This document shows positions 1 through 8,159 of a stretch of 12,574 nt of DNA, piece after piece. A program made the translations under genes and the position numbers. Source of the DNA: Streptococcus oralis (GTDB taxonomy: Bacteria > Bacillota > Bacilli > Lactobacillales > Streptococcaceae); contig CALHBZ010000321.1 of NCBI GenBank assembly GCA_937930605.1, positions 1-12,574 on the forward strand. Reading direction: 5' to 3'. Position 1 is the stretch's first letter, and every line of letters starts with the position of its first letter. The notes below the pieces were generated by a model. That model was not told the origin of the DNA. It ran no database searches and saw only the letters and a list, made by a program, of their open reading frames with translations.

Positions 1-1
1 A

Positions 2-313
2 AAAGTGAATACCTTTGCCAATCAAACTTTACCGCAGGCTCTAATCGTTTCTTTGCGTGATGATCGTCCTGTTAATCTTGTCAGTGCTTTTGAAGAACCG
101 GTTAAATCAACAGATGGTTATGTGGCAAAATCTATTGAAAAACTGTCTAAAGAGTATACGAGAGTTGAAAAATTCGTGAATAAACCACTTTTGACTTTCT
201 ATGTGACTTTGGATGAGAATGAGAGTTTAAAACAAATAGGTGAGGAAAAATATTCAGTTTCAGAATTATTAAAAGATTTTTCGGGAACCTTAGGACAAGT
301 CCTCAAAAAATAG
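2..313 (+). CDS. cas7e: Cas7e (CasC/Cse4) Cascade backbone subunit, C-terminal part only
   Basis: This is the 3' end of a gene that begins before the window; about 103 codons are visible, ending in TAG at 311-313. The stretch NTFANQTLPQALIVSLRDD followed by RPVNLVSAFEEPV is the conserved C-terminal signature of Cas7e, the subunit that coats the crRNA as a multi-copy filament in type I-E Cascade. A GTG at 5 gives an apparent start, but the frame is open to the left edge and the family is normally about 340-380 residues, so that GTG is internal. The next gene, cas5e, starts 9 nt after the stop, and the stop overlaps its ribosome site, as expected for a cas7e-cas5e-cas6e-cas1-cas2 operon. The family call is firm; full length, start and promoter cannot be judged here. 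Confidence 0.9.
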   Translation, partial: KVNTFANQTLPQALIVSLRDDRPVNLVSAFEEPVKSTDGYVAKSIEKLSKEYTRVEKFVNKPLLTFYVTLDENESLKQIGEEKYSVSELLKDFSGTLGQVLKK

Positions 314-322
314 GTGAATGGC

Positions 323-1042
323 ATGAAGACTATTTTGTTGAAATTTGCTGGCCCTTTGCAATCTTGGGGGACAAGTTCACATTTCGAAACAAGACATACG
401 GATTTTTATCCTTCTAAGAGTTCTGTTATTGGGTTGATTGCTTCAAGTCTAGGATATCGTCGAGACGATGATGAAAAAATTACTCGGTTAAACGAGCTGG
501 ATTTTGCAGTTCGAGTGGATCAACAAGGAAATTTACTCAGAGATTTTCATATTGCACAAAAGTATACAGAAAAAGGAAAGTTTGAACGAAATTATGTCAC
601 GAATCGTTATTATTTAGAAGATGCTGTTTTTGTAGTGGCTCTTTCTCATAATAATGAGCAGTTTTTGGAAATGATTTTACAAGCTTTGAGAAATCCCTAT
701 TTCCAACCATTTATGGGAAGAAGGGCTCTGCCGTTGACTGCAGATTTTATCTTAGGTGAGACTGAGATTGGAGCAGTTGAAAGTTTGAGAACTCTTGAGT
801 GGCAAGCTTCACCATGGTTTATGAAGAGAAAGCTTATGGATGTCGTAACTTTAGAAATCTATTCTGATAGACATTTAACCGATAGAGGTATTTATCAACT
901 GAGACAAGATGTTGTCAAGTCTTTTTCACAAAAGGGGAGAAGGTTTGGCTATAGGTATGAAACCAGAGAACTGGTTCAAGTTCGGAATTCGTTTCAAGAT
1001 AAAAATACGGCACATGATGTTTTTAAGAGTATAGGAGATTGA
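323..1042 (+). CDS. cas5e: Cas5e (CasD) Cascade subunit
   Basis: This 239-residue RAMP-fold protein is predicted to hold the 5' handle of the crRNA at the foot of type I-E Cascade. The N-terminus MKTILLKFAGPLQSWG, then PSKSSVIGLIASSLG at residues 30-44, is the standard Cas5e opening; the C-terminal part keeps the RRFGYRYETRELV segment. An in-frame GTG at 314, directly after the cas7e stop, would add three residues. ATG at 323 is preferred because it restores the family's usual first residues and has AGGTG at 312-316 with a 6-nt spacer. The gene sits between cas7e and cas6e; the cas6e start is 4 nt after its stop. Length is normal for the family and there are no frameshifts. The family assignment is firm; the start is slightly less so. 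Confidence 0.93.
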   Translation: MKTILLKFAGPLQSWGTSSHFETRHTDFYPSKSSVIGLIASSLGYRRDDDEKITRLNELDFAVRVDQQGNLLRDFHIAQKYTEKGKFERNYVTNRYYLEDAVFVVALSHNNEQFLEMILQALRNPYFQPFMGRRALPLTADFILGETEIGAVESLRTLEWQASPWFMKRKLMDVVTLEIYSDRHLTDRGIYQLRQDVVKSFSQKGRRFGYRYETRELVQVRNSFQDKNTAHDVFKSIGD

Positions 1043-1046
1043 TGGT

Positions 1047-2626
<1,580 letters not shown>

Positions 2627-2630
2627 TAAT

Positions 2631-3533
2631 ATGCCACTGACTGTTTTAACTTTAAAAAATGTTCCGCCGTCTTTAAAAGGGGATTTAACCAAGTGGATGC
2701 AAGAAATTGCCACAGGGGTTTACGTTGGAAATATCAATACTAGGGTTCGTGAAAAGTTATGGAATCGTATTAAGGCGAACGTTGAAAAAGGTGAGGCTAC
2801 AATTAGTTATGCCTTTAGAAATGAAATTGGCTATCAATTTGATACCGTAAATGCTCAGCGGAGTGTACTAGACTATGATGGAATCCCATTAATTCTATTA
2901 CCTAGCCAAACAGACAGCAATGGAAAAATATCCAGTTTTGGATACAGTGATGCTGCTAAGTTTAGACGGATCAAGCGTTTTGGCCGTCATTCGGAAGTTT
3001 CTTCAAAACCACAGAGTTCCTATATTGTGATTGATATTGAGACGGATGGTTTAGATGAGAATGAACATACCATTATAGAAATTGGGGCACTTAAGGTTAC
3101 TCCATCCACTACAGAAGAGTTTAATGCTCTTATCAAATATGACGGAATCTTGCCTACGAAGATTTCTAAATTAACGGGAATTTCTCAGACTCTATTAGAA
3201 CAAAATGGTCGAAATTTAAAAGAAGTACTTTCCGATTTTTTGCTTTTTATAGGTGAATCAGCTTTAGTTGGCTATGGTATCAATTTTGATGTTAAGTTTA
3301 TTAACAATGAGCTTAACAAGTTAGGCTTGCCTTTATTATCAAATAAAACTCATGATTTAAAGAAATTTGTCAAGAGTGAAAAACTATTTCTGGCTAACTA
3401 TCAATTACAGACAGCTCTTAAGGAATATGGAATTGAAGAGGTAGTTCCTCATAGAGCTTTACCGGACGCTAAGTTAATCTATCAGTTATCAACAAAAGTG
3501 AATAAATTTTTGGATAGAATCAATCGGGATTAG
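2631..3533 (+). CDS. cas2: Cas2e fused to a DnaQ-like DEDDh 3'-5' exonuclease
   Basis: This is a two-domain, 300-residue protein. Residues 1-92 are a Cas2e (CasB1-type) ferredoxin-fold domain: MPLTVLTLKNVPPSLKGDL, then GVYVGNINTRVREKLW. A linker of about 35 residues leads to a DEDDh exonuclease domain at about 128-295. Exo I is DIETDG (Asp135, Glu137), Exo II is GYGINFDVKF (Asp220), and Exo III is HRALPDAK (His274, Asp279), so all five catalytic residues are present. Plain E. coli Cas2 is under 100 residues. Cas2-DEDDh fusions are known from streptococcal type I-E systems, where the exonuclease domain is reported to trim pre-spacer ends and help integration. The ATG at 2631 follows GGAG at 2617-2620 and starts at the conserved first residue; an in-frame ATG at 2556 lies inside cas1 and is not needed. 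The gene ends 23 nt before the first repeat. Confidence 0.95.
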   Translation: MPLTVLTLKNVPPSLKGDLTKWMQEIATGVYVGNINTRVREKLWNRIKANVEKGEATISYAFRNEIGYQFDTVNAQRSVLDYDGIPLILLPSQTDSNGKISSFGYSDAAKFRRIKRFGRHSEVSSKPQSSYIVIDIETDGLDENEHTIIEIGALKVTPSTTEEFNALIKYDGILPTKISKLTGISQTLLEQNGRNLKEVLSDFLLFIGESALVGYGINFDVKFINNELNKLGLPLLSNKTHDLKKFVKSEKLFLANYQLQTALKEYGIEEVVPHRALPDAKLIYQLSTKVNKFLDRINRD

Positions 3534-3556
3534 CGATTTCAATGGGATCTTTTAGT
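3534..3556 (+). promoter_or_regulatory. CRISPR leader, visible non-coding part
   Basis: Only 23 nt separate the cas2 stop from the first repeat. The array grows at this side, because the other end carries the truncated repeat and the older repeat variant. The leader, which must guide integration and usually carries the array promoter, must therefore extend into the 3' end of the cas2-exonuclease gene. The only promoter-like element nearby is TAGAAT at 3515-3520, with no good -35 box, so a promoter is not claimed. The array may also be transcribed by read-through from the cas operon. Confidence 0.5.
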
Positions 3557-5226
3557 GTTTTTCCCGCACTCGCGGGGGTGATCCTGCAACCAAAAACGAA
3601 AACTTTTTGTATAGTGCGTTTTTCCCGCACTCGCGGGGGTGATCCAGATTGTTGTTTTTTTGTGACTACTTTTTTCTGTTTTTCCCGCACTCGCGGGGGT
3701 GATCCCGGTGAAGAACGCTATAATAGTTTAGAAAATGCGTTTTTCCCGCACTCGCGGGGGTGATCCCGGTTGATAATTCTGTACGCAATTTCCCGGCTTG
3801 TTTTTCCCGCACTCGCGGGGGTGATCCTGAAATAGATTGTTATTGAGAGGTAACTATTGAGTTTTTCCCGCACTCGCGGGGGTGATCCTGAGGAATTTAG
3901 TAGATAAGTTAGATGGTATTTGTTTTTCCCGCACTCGCGGGGGTGATCCTGGGCACATGAAGGTAGAGCCGTTAAGGCAAAAGTTTTTCCCGCACTCGCG
4001 GGGGTGATCCCAAGACCAAGGAAGAACTGAAGATTAGACAAAGGTTTTTCCCGCACTCGCGGGGGTGATCCTATTGGCATACATCCGCATTGATTATTTA
4101 CAAAGTTTTTCCCGCACTCGCGGGGGTGATCCTGATCCAAAATACACTCCTAAACCTTATGTAACGGTTTTTCCCGCACTCGCGGGGGTGATCCTATGAC
4201 TATAAAGGCATTAAGATGACAATTAAGGTTTTTCCCGCACTCGCGGGGGTGATCCTACAATGGCAAAAGCTGCTGGACCAAAAGTTAAGTTTTTCCCGCA
4301 CTCGCGGGGGTGATCCTATTGTATTGTTAGATGATGCCGAAGAGGATAAGTTTTTCCCGCACTCACGGGGGTGATCCTGAACTAGAAAATGTTATCCGCA
4401 AACCGAAAGTGTTTTTCCCGCACTCGCGGGGGTGATCCCAAGTTGATTATCTGCTTTCACAACCAACTCATGTTTTTCCCGCACTCGCGGGGGTGATCCC
4501 AGATATGATTTTAGCGCCAAATTTTCCATAGAGTTTTTCCCGCACTCGCGGGGGTGATCCCAGCTATCAGACTATATTCAAGTATTTAGAACAGTTTTTC
4601 CCGCACTCGCGGGGGTGATCCTATCCATTTCTGGTATACTGAATAATTGTTAAAGTTTTTCCCGCACTCGCGGGGGTGATCCCGAGGCTACAATTACTTT
4701 GAGGTACCTATTAGGGTTTTTCCCGCACTCGCGGGGGTGATCCCCTAACTTCGATAATCGAGAGTTTGGAACTTGTGTTTTTCCCGCACTCGCGGGGGTG
4801 ATCCTGGGCGTGTTATGCAGGTCGGTCCTGTAAATAAGTTTTTCCCGCACTCGCGGGGGTGATCCTGGTCAAGAACGCTATGACAACCTAACAAATGCGT
4901 TTTTCCCGCACTCGCGGGGGTGATCCCATATCGTCTATACGGTTGAATACTACAATTTCCGTTTTTCCCGCACACGCGGGGGTGATCCCTACCACGGCAC
5001 AATCAAAATCAGAGTGAGCGTGTTTTTCCCGCACACGCGGGGGTGATCCTAGCCTTTGGATTGCTGGGTATGGTTTAAACGAGTTTTTCCCGCACACGCG
5101 GGGGTGATCCTGAGTTCCCGCTCTGTGAAATGTTAGCGCCAGTGTTTTTCCCGCACACGCGGGGGTGATCCCATAAAACGACGAAATCAACCCTACACAG
5201 ATAAGTTTTTCCCGCACACGCGGGGG
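3557..5226 (+). CRISPR. Type I-E CRISPR array, 28 repeats and 27 spacers
   Basis: The repeat is 28 nt: GTTTTT, then an inverted pair CCCGC/GCGGG around a 4-nt loop (ACTC or ACAC), then GG and TGATCC. Repeat starts: 3557, 3618, 3678, 3739, 3800, 3861, 3922, 3983, 4044, 4105, 4167, 4228, 4289, 4350, 4411, 4472, 4533, 4594, 4655, 4716, 4777, 4838, 4899, 4961, 5022, 5083, 5144, 5205. Spacers are 33 nt except spacer 2 (32) and spacers 10 and 23 (34). The last repeat keeps only its first 22 nt, marking the old end. Repeats 1-23 carry T at position 14 and repeats 24-28 carry A; repeat 14 has one further change. The hairpin fits cleavage by the adjacent Cas6e. The A14 form matches, from memory, the CRISPR4 repeat of S. 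thermophilus. Confidence 0.99.
4961..5226 (+). repeat. Older repeat variant block, repeats 24-28
   Basis: The last five repeats (starts 4961, 5022, 5083, 5144, 5205) have loop ACAC, while all 23 before them have ACTC. The change is in the loop, so the CCCGC/GCGGG stem is kept. Because each new repeat is copied from the leader-side one, a clean switch marks a single substitution in the leader repeat at the time spacers 22-23 were being added. Confidence 0.9.
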
Positions 5227-5520
5227 ATTGACTACATAAAATGAGATATAAGAAAAATATCCCTATTGAAAACTGATAAATTAGAGATAGGAGTGTTTTA
5301 TTATAGGAAAAAACATATTTTGTGTAAATGAAGATATCTTACATAACAAAGGAGAAGACAAGTAAATTGAATGAAGTCATCATGGAGACATTTGGTAACA
5401 ATAACATCAGTTGGGTAAAAAACTTTTAGAAGAGTATAAGAAAATTTGTCTTGCATCTGTTGTCTTAAAGTGTTTCAGAACTAAATGCTCAATATTTTTT
5501 GATTGGAAAAACGAGACTAA
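5227..5520. other. AT-rich stretch after the array, no convincing gene
   Basis: This 294-nt stretch follows the truncated last repeat and precedes the mvaA-like remnant. The longest readable items are a 20-codon frame at 5367-5429 (TTG start with GGAG at 5351-5354; the peptide begins NEVIMETFGNNN and ends ISWVKNF) and a start-less frame from about 5414 to 5542 that includes GKKLLEEYKKICLASV. Neither is recognised. They could be decayed coding scraps or chance. No terminator-like hairpin with a T-run was found here, so the end of the array transcript is not evident. Confidence 0.45.
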
Positions 5521-5658
5521 AATCCTTCTGCCAAATCCTTAGCTCTCCTAGCTGGTGCTAGTGAGACAGAGGTTGCTCCCCTGGTCGAGCGCCTCATCGC
5601 AGAGAAAACTTTCAACTTAGAAACAGCCCAGCGTTATCTAGAAAACTTACAATCATAA
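5521..5658 (+). pseudogene. 3' remnant of mvaA-like class II HMG-CoA reductase gene
   Basis: One frame that closes with TAA at 5656-5658 reads AKSLALLAGASETEVAP, then LVERLIAEKTFNLETAQ and RYLENLQS. From memory this resembles the C-terminus of streptococcal class II (mevalonate-pathway) HMG-CoA reductase MvaA, whose tail runs from a HARN/LQAKS-like turn through a TEDEV helix to NLExAxxYLE. An in-frame TAA lies at 5518-5520 and there is no start, so only about 45 codons survive. The base composition is less AT-rich than the stretch before it. It is followed directly by a good terminator and by scrR on the opposite strand, which fits an original mvaA-scrR convergent pair. I infer that the rest of mvaA was cut away, or lies beyond the cas genes, when the CRISPR-Cas block arrived. 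The gene identity is likely but not certain. Confidence 0.6.
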
Positions 5659-5689
5659 AAAAACTCAGATCAATTGGTCTGAGTTTTTT
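5658..5689. terminator. Bidirectional intrinsic terminator
   Basis: AAACTCAGA (5661-5669) pairs with TCTGAGTTT (5678-5686) around an 8-nt loop. Flanking A and T runs extend the stem and provide a T-tract in both directions. It lies just after the mvaA-like remnant on the plus strand and 4 nt beyond the scrR stop on the minus strand, so it can serve both. Confidence 0.88.
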
Positions 5690-5693
5690 GTAT

Positions 5694-6659
5694 TTAAATA
5701 CTTTTTCCTGGTAATAATGTAACTGGTAAGAAGTAACCAGTTGTTGCGACTTCTTTACCTTCAATTTTCTGCAGGAGGAGATCAACAGTGAGGTGGGCAA
5801 TCTCTTTTAGAGGTTGCTTAATTGTTGTCAGATGAGGGTAGTAGTTCTCGATAAAGTAAGTCCCATCATAGCCGACGACCTTGAGTTCTTCAGGGACAGA
5901 AATGCCCAGTTCCTGAGCGATTTTGATAACTAGGATAGCAGTCAGATCATCCGAAGCAAAGATGGCATCTGGTTTCTGATGAGTCAAGATATTCTTGATT
6001 TCCATTTCCTTTCTGACGGGAGAAAAGTCACTCGAAACATTGATAATAGGAGCTTTTGGGAGTACAGAGGCAAAGCCAGCATGACGCAGTCCAGTAGGCG
6101 AGTTAGAATTGTCATTCCCTGTAATCATGATGATAGACTGGGCGCCTGTCTTGACCAGAGTTTGGGCAGCGAGGACCCCGCCACCGTAGTTATCAGAGGA
6201 GACGACAGGGATGTCTGGTGATAGATTTCGGTCAAAGGAAATGATTGGCGCTGTCACACGATTGTAGTCCTCAATTCCTAGATTATGGCTACCTGAAATG
6301 ATACCGTCGACCTGATTGGCTTCCAGCATTTCAATGTACTCTCGTTCCTTCTCAGAGTCGTGTTCGCTGTTACAGATGATGGTCTTGTAACCATTCTTGA
6401 AGAGCTGGTGTTCTAACTTGTCAATCAACTCAGCATAAAAGACATGACTAATGTTTGGGAAAATGAGACCAATCAATTTAGCAGATTTGCCTTGGAGGCT
6501 TCGAGCCAGATTGTTGGGCTTGTAGCCCAATTCTCTCATGGCTTCATTGACCTTTTGAATGGTTTTTTCAGATAGATAACCCTTTTTATTGATGACCCGT
6601 GAGACGGTAGTGGGGCTGACGCCTGCAAGTTTTGCGACATCAGTTAGTTTTGCGACCAT
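5694..6659 (-). CDS. scrR: ScrR, LacI-family sucrose operon repressor
   Basis: This 321-residue regulator has a LacI-type helix-turn-helix at residues 4-25 (KLTDVAKLAGVSPTTVSRV) and a hinge helix with NNLARSL at 49-55. A periplasmic-binding-like sugar domain runs from about 60 to the end, with the usual IGLIFPNIS start and the VVGYDGT and TTIKQPL motifs. The start overlaps the end of scrB by 20 nt. No ribosome site is visible, but an in-frame TAG lies two codons upstream, so ATG at 6659 is the first usable start and translation is probably coupled to scrB. In streptococci ScrR represses scrA and scrB and is relieved during growth on sucrose. Two 16-bp palindromes over the -35 boxes at 8184-8199 and 8367-8382 are its likely operators. 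Assignment to ScrR rather than another LacI protein rests on gene context. Confidence 0.93.
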   Translation of the reverse strand: MVAKLTDVAKLAGVSPTTVSRVINKKGYLSEKTIQKVNEAMRELGYKPNNLARSLQGKSAKLIGLIFPNISHVFYAELIDKLEHQLFKNGYKTIICNSEHDSEKEREYIEMLEANQVDGIISGSHNLGIEDYNRVTAPIISFDRNLSPDIPVVSSDNYGGGVLAAQTLVKTGAQSIIMITGNDNSNSPTGLRHAGFASVLPKAPIINVSSDFSPVRKEMEIKNILTHQKPDAIFASDDLTAILVIKIAQELGISVPEELKVVGYDGTYFIENYYPHLTTIKQPLKEIAHLTVDLLLQKIEGKEVATTGYFLPVTLLPGKSI

Positions 6660-8094
6660 AATCTAATTCATAGTAAGTTCCAGTTGGATTTCCAGATTTG
6701 ATGAGGATACCATTTTGATCAGCATGAGGAAAGACGCGACCAGAAAATACTTTTTCTCCTTTATTGATGAAAATTTCAAAGACTGAGTTGTCGATGAAGA
6801 TGTTAGCAGTAGTAGCTTGTTTGTCGATTGGGCAAGAACGAGTTGTCCCAAATTCTTGGGCATACTGTTCTCCAGCCTGGCTACGATCTACTGTCACTTG
6901 ATCATTGACAAGGTCAAAGTTGATGGAGAGCCCCTTACCATCTTTATCAGCTAGTAAGACAATCTCGCTCTGGCTATTGGCTTCCAAGTTGAGCTCGAGT
7001 TCATAGGTGTTCTTGGTTTGGGCACGATTTGAAAAGGGTTCTTCAGAGACACGAAGTTCTTTGACAGCTGCGACAGGGTATTGGTAGAGTTTACCGTCTT
7101 TGATAGTGAGTTCCTTGACCAATGAGAAAGTTCCTTGGTGGTCAAAACGGTCAGATGGGTAGGCTACATCTGGTAGCCCAAGCCAGCTGACTGTCAATGC
7201 ACGTCCGTCTGGAGCGTTAAAGGCTTGAGTAGCATAGGCTTCAAAGCCGTAGTCTAAGTTGTGAAGGGGTGACACATCCACCATTTTGGCGTTTTCAGGA
7301 TCAAAGGATGCCCCGATTTTGTACATATTTGGGTAGATATTGTCGTAGTCTAGAACACCTTTATCCAATCCCTGTGGGCAGTAGAGAAGGACAGGTTGCT
7401 TTCCTACAAAGACCAAGTTTGGACATTCCATCATGTAGGCAGTGCGGTCGTTGGCAAAGTCCAGGTCACCAACTGCCTGCCAGTTTGTGTAGTCATTGTT
7501 CACAGCCTTGTAGAGACGAACAAATCCTTTTTTCTCCAAGTCCTGACCACCCACGATGGCATAGTATTGCCCTTTAAAGTTGAAAATTTGTGGGTCGCGG
7601 AAGTGGTCAGTAGAGTCAGAAGGTTGGTCGATCAAGACCTTGTCAATCTTTGTGATTTTACCACTTTTGTCCAAGAGAGCCCCGATCTGGTAAGGGTGAC
7701 GGATCCAGTTTTCATCACGGACATTTCCTGTATAAAATAGGAACAAGTTATCGCCAAACTGCATGGCAGAACCAGAGTAGGCCCCGTGGCTATCTAATGG
7801 AGTATCTGGCAAAACATTGACCCCAGTTTCACTAAAGTGCACCAAATCATCACTTTCAAGCTGCACCCAAGACTTCAAGCCATGAGCTGCACCAAAAGGA
7901 AAGTTCTGGTAAAAGAGAATCCATTTGCCATCAAAATAAGAAAAGCCATTCGGATCATTGAGAAGCCCTGTTTTAGGCTCGACATGGTAACGAGTATGCC
8001 ATGGAGATTGTGCCATCTTTTCCTTGATTTGCTTGATTTCATCATTAGACCAATCTTCATAGCGTCTGTAGCGACGCTCGGTTGTCCATTCCAT
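6640..8094 (-). CDS. scrB: ScrB, sucrose-6-phosphate hydrolase (GH32)
   Basis: This 484-residue cytoplasmic enzyme splits sucrose-6-phosphate into glucose-6-phosphate and fructose. The glycoside hydrolase family 32 signature is complete: WHTRYHVEPKTGLLNDPNG with nucleophile Asp47, FRDPQIF with the transition-state-stabilising Asp167, and MMECPNL with acid/base Glu223. The five-bladed propeller domain runs to about residue 330. The C-terminal beta-sandwich follows and ends in a VFEIFINKGEKVFSGRVFP-type segment common to ScrB proteins. AGGAGG (complement of 8104-8109) stands 9 nt before the ATG. There is no signal peptide, as expected for an enzyme acting on the PTS product inside the cell. It is transcribed divergently from scrA, whose permease makes its substrate, and overlaps scrR downstream. 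Confidence 0.97.
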   Translation of the reverse strand: MEWTTERRYRRYEDWSNDEIKQIKEKMAQSPWHTRYHVEPKTGLLNDPNGFSYFDGKWILFYQNFPFGAAHGLKSWVQLESDDLVHFSETGVNVLPDTPLDSHGAYSGSAMQFGDNLFLFYTGNVRDENWIRHPYQIGALLDKSGKITKIDKVLIDQPSDSTDHFRDPQIFNFKGQYYAIVGGQDLEKKGFVRLYKAVNNDYTNWQAVGDLDFANDRTAYMMECPNLVFVGKQPVLLYCPQGLDKGVLDYDNIYPNMYKIGASFDPENAKMVDVSPLHNLDYGFEAYATQAFNAPDGRALTVSWLGLPDVAYPSDRFDHQGTFSLVKELTIKDGKLYQYPVAAVKELRVSEEPFSNRAQTKNTYELELNLEANSQSEIVLLADKDGKGLSINFDLVNDQVTVDRSQAGEQYAQEFGTTRSCPIDKQATTANIFIDNSVFEIFINKGEKVFSGRVFPHADQNGILIKSGNPTGTYYELDYGRKTN

Positions 8095-8127
8095 TTTATC
8101 ATTCCTCCTAAAGTTCTACTATCTTAA

Positions 8128-8143
8128 TAGTAAACGTTTTCGG
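8128..8143. promoter_or_regulatory. Second LacI/cre-like site in the scrB leader
   Basis: TAGTAAACGTTTTCGG is centred on CG at 8135-8136, with a perfect AAACGTTT core. It lies about +10 to +25 from the predicted scrB transcript start. It fits the CcpA cre pattern TGNAARCGNWWNCA at 12 of 14 positions, so it may bind CcpA or ScrR. It mirrors the site at 8422-8435 on the scrA side. Confidence 0.5.
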
Positions 8144-8159
8144 CAAAAAAAGCAAGTCT

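Noticed and set aside
314..322. GTG start for cas5e directly after the cas7e stop
   Set aside because: ATG at 323 gives the family's standard N-terminus and has a ribosome site at proper distance; the GTG adds only MNG.
3585..5204. Coding-strand bias of spacers, since many can be read as open peptides on the plus strand
   Set aside because: A ten-codon window is open by chance more often than not, so this proves nothing without phage matches; only the spacer 3/22 pair gives comparative support.
3542..5217. Several open frames on both strands through the array, with recurring peptides such as ITPASAGKT, GSPPRVREK and DHPRECGKN
   Set aside because: These are translations of the 28-nt repeat and its spacers, a well-known annotation artefact of CRISPR arrays; no start or ribosome site supports them.
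5367..5429. 20-codon frame with a TTG start as a small peptide or toxin gene
   Set aside because: There is a weak ribosome site but no family resemblance, no hydrophobic or toxin-like pattern and no partner; kept only as a note on the unassigned stretch.
5205..5530. Leader at the far end of the array (reverse polarity)
   Set aside because: The last repeat is truncated there and the rarer ACAC repeat block sits there, both marks of the old end; cas2 lies at the other end, as is usual in type I-E.
5612..5800. 62-residue minus-strand frame across the terminator and the end of scrR
   Set aside because: It overlaps the scrR 3' end in another frame, crosses a terminator and has no recognisable features.
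7269..8127. Plus-strand frames antisense to scrB
   Set aside because: They lie wholly within a complete GH32 gene with intact motifs; they are shadows of its codon pattern.
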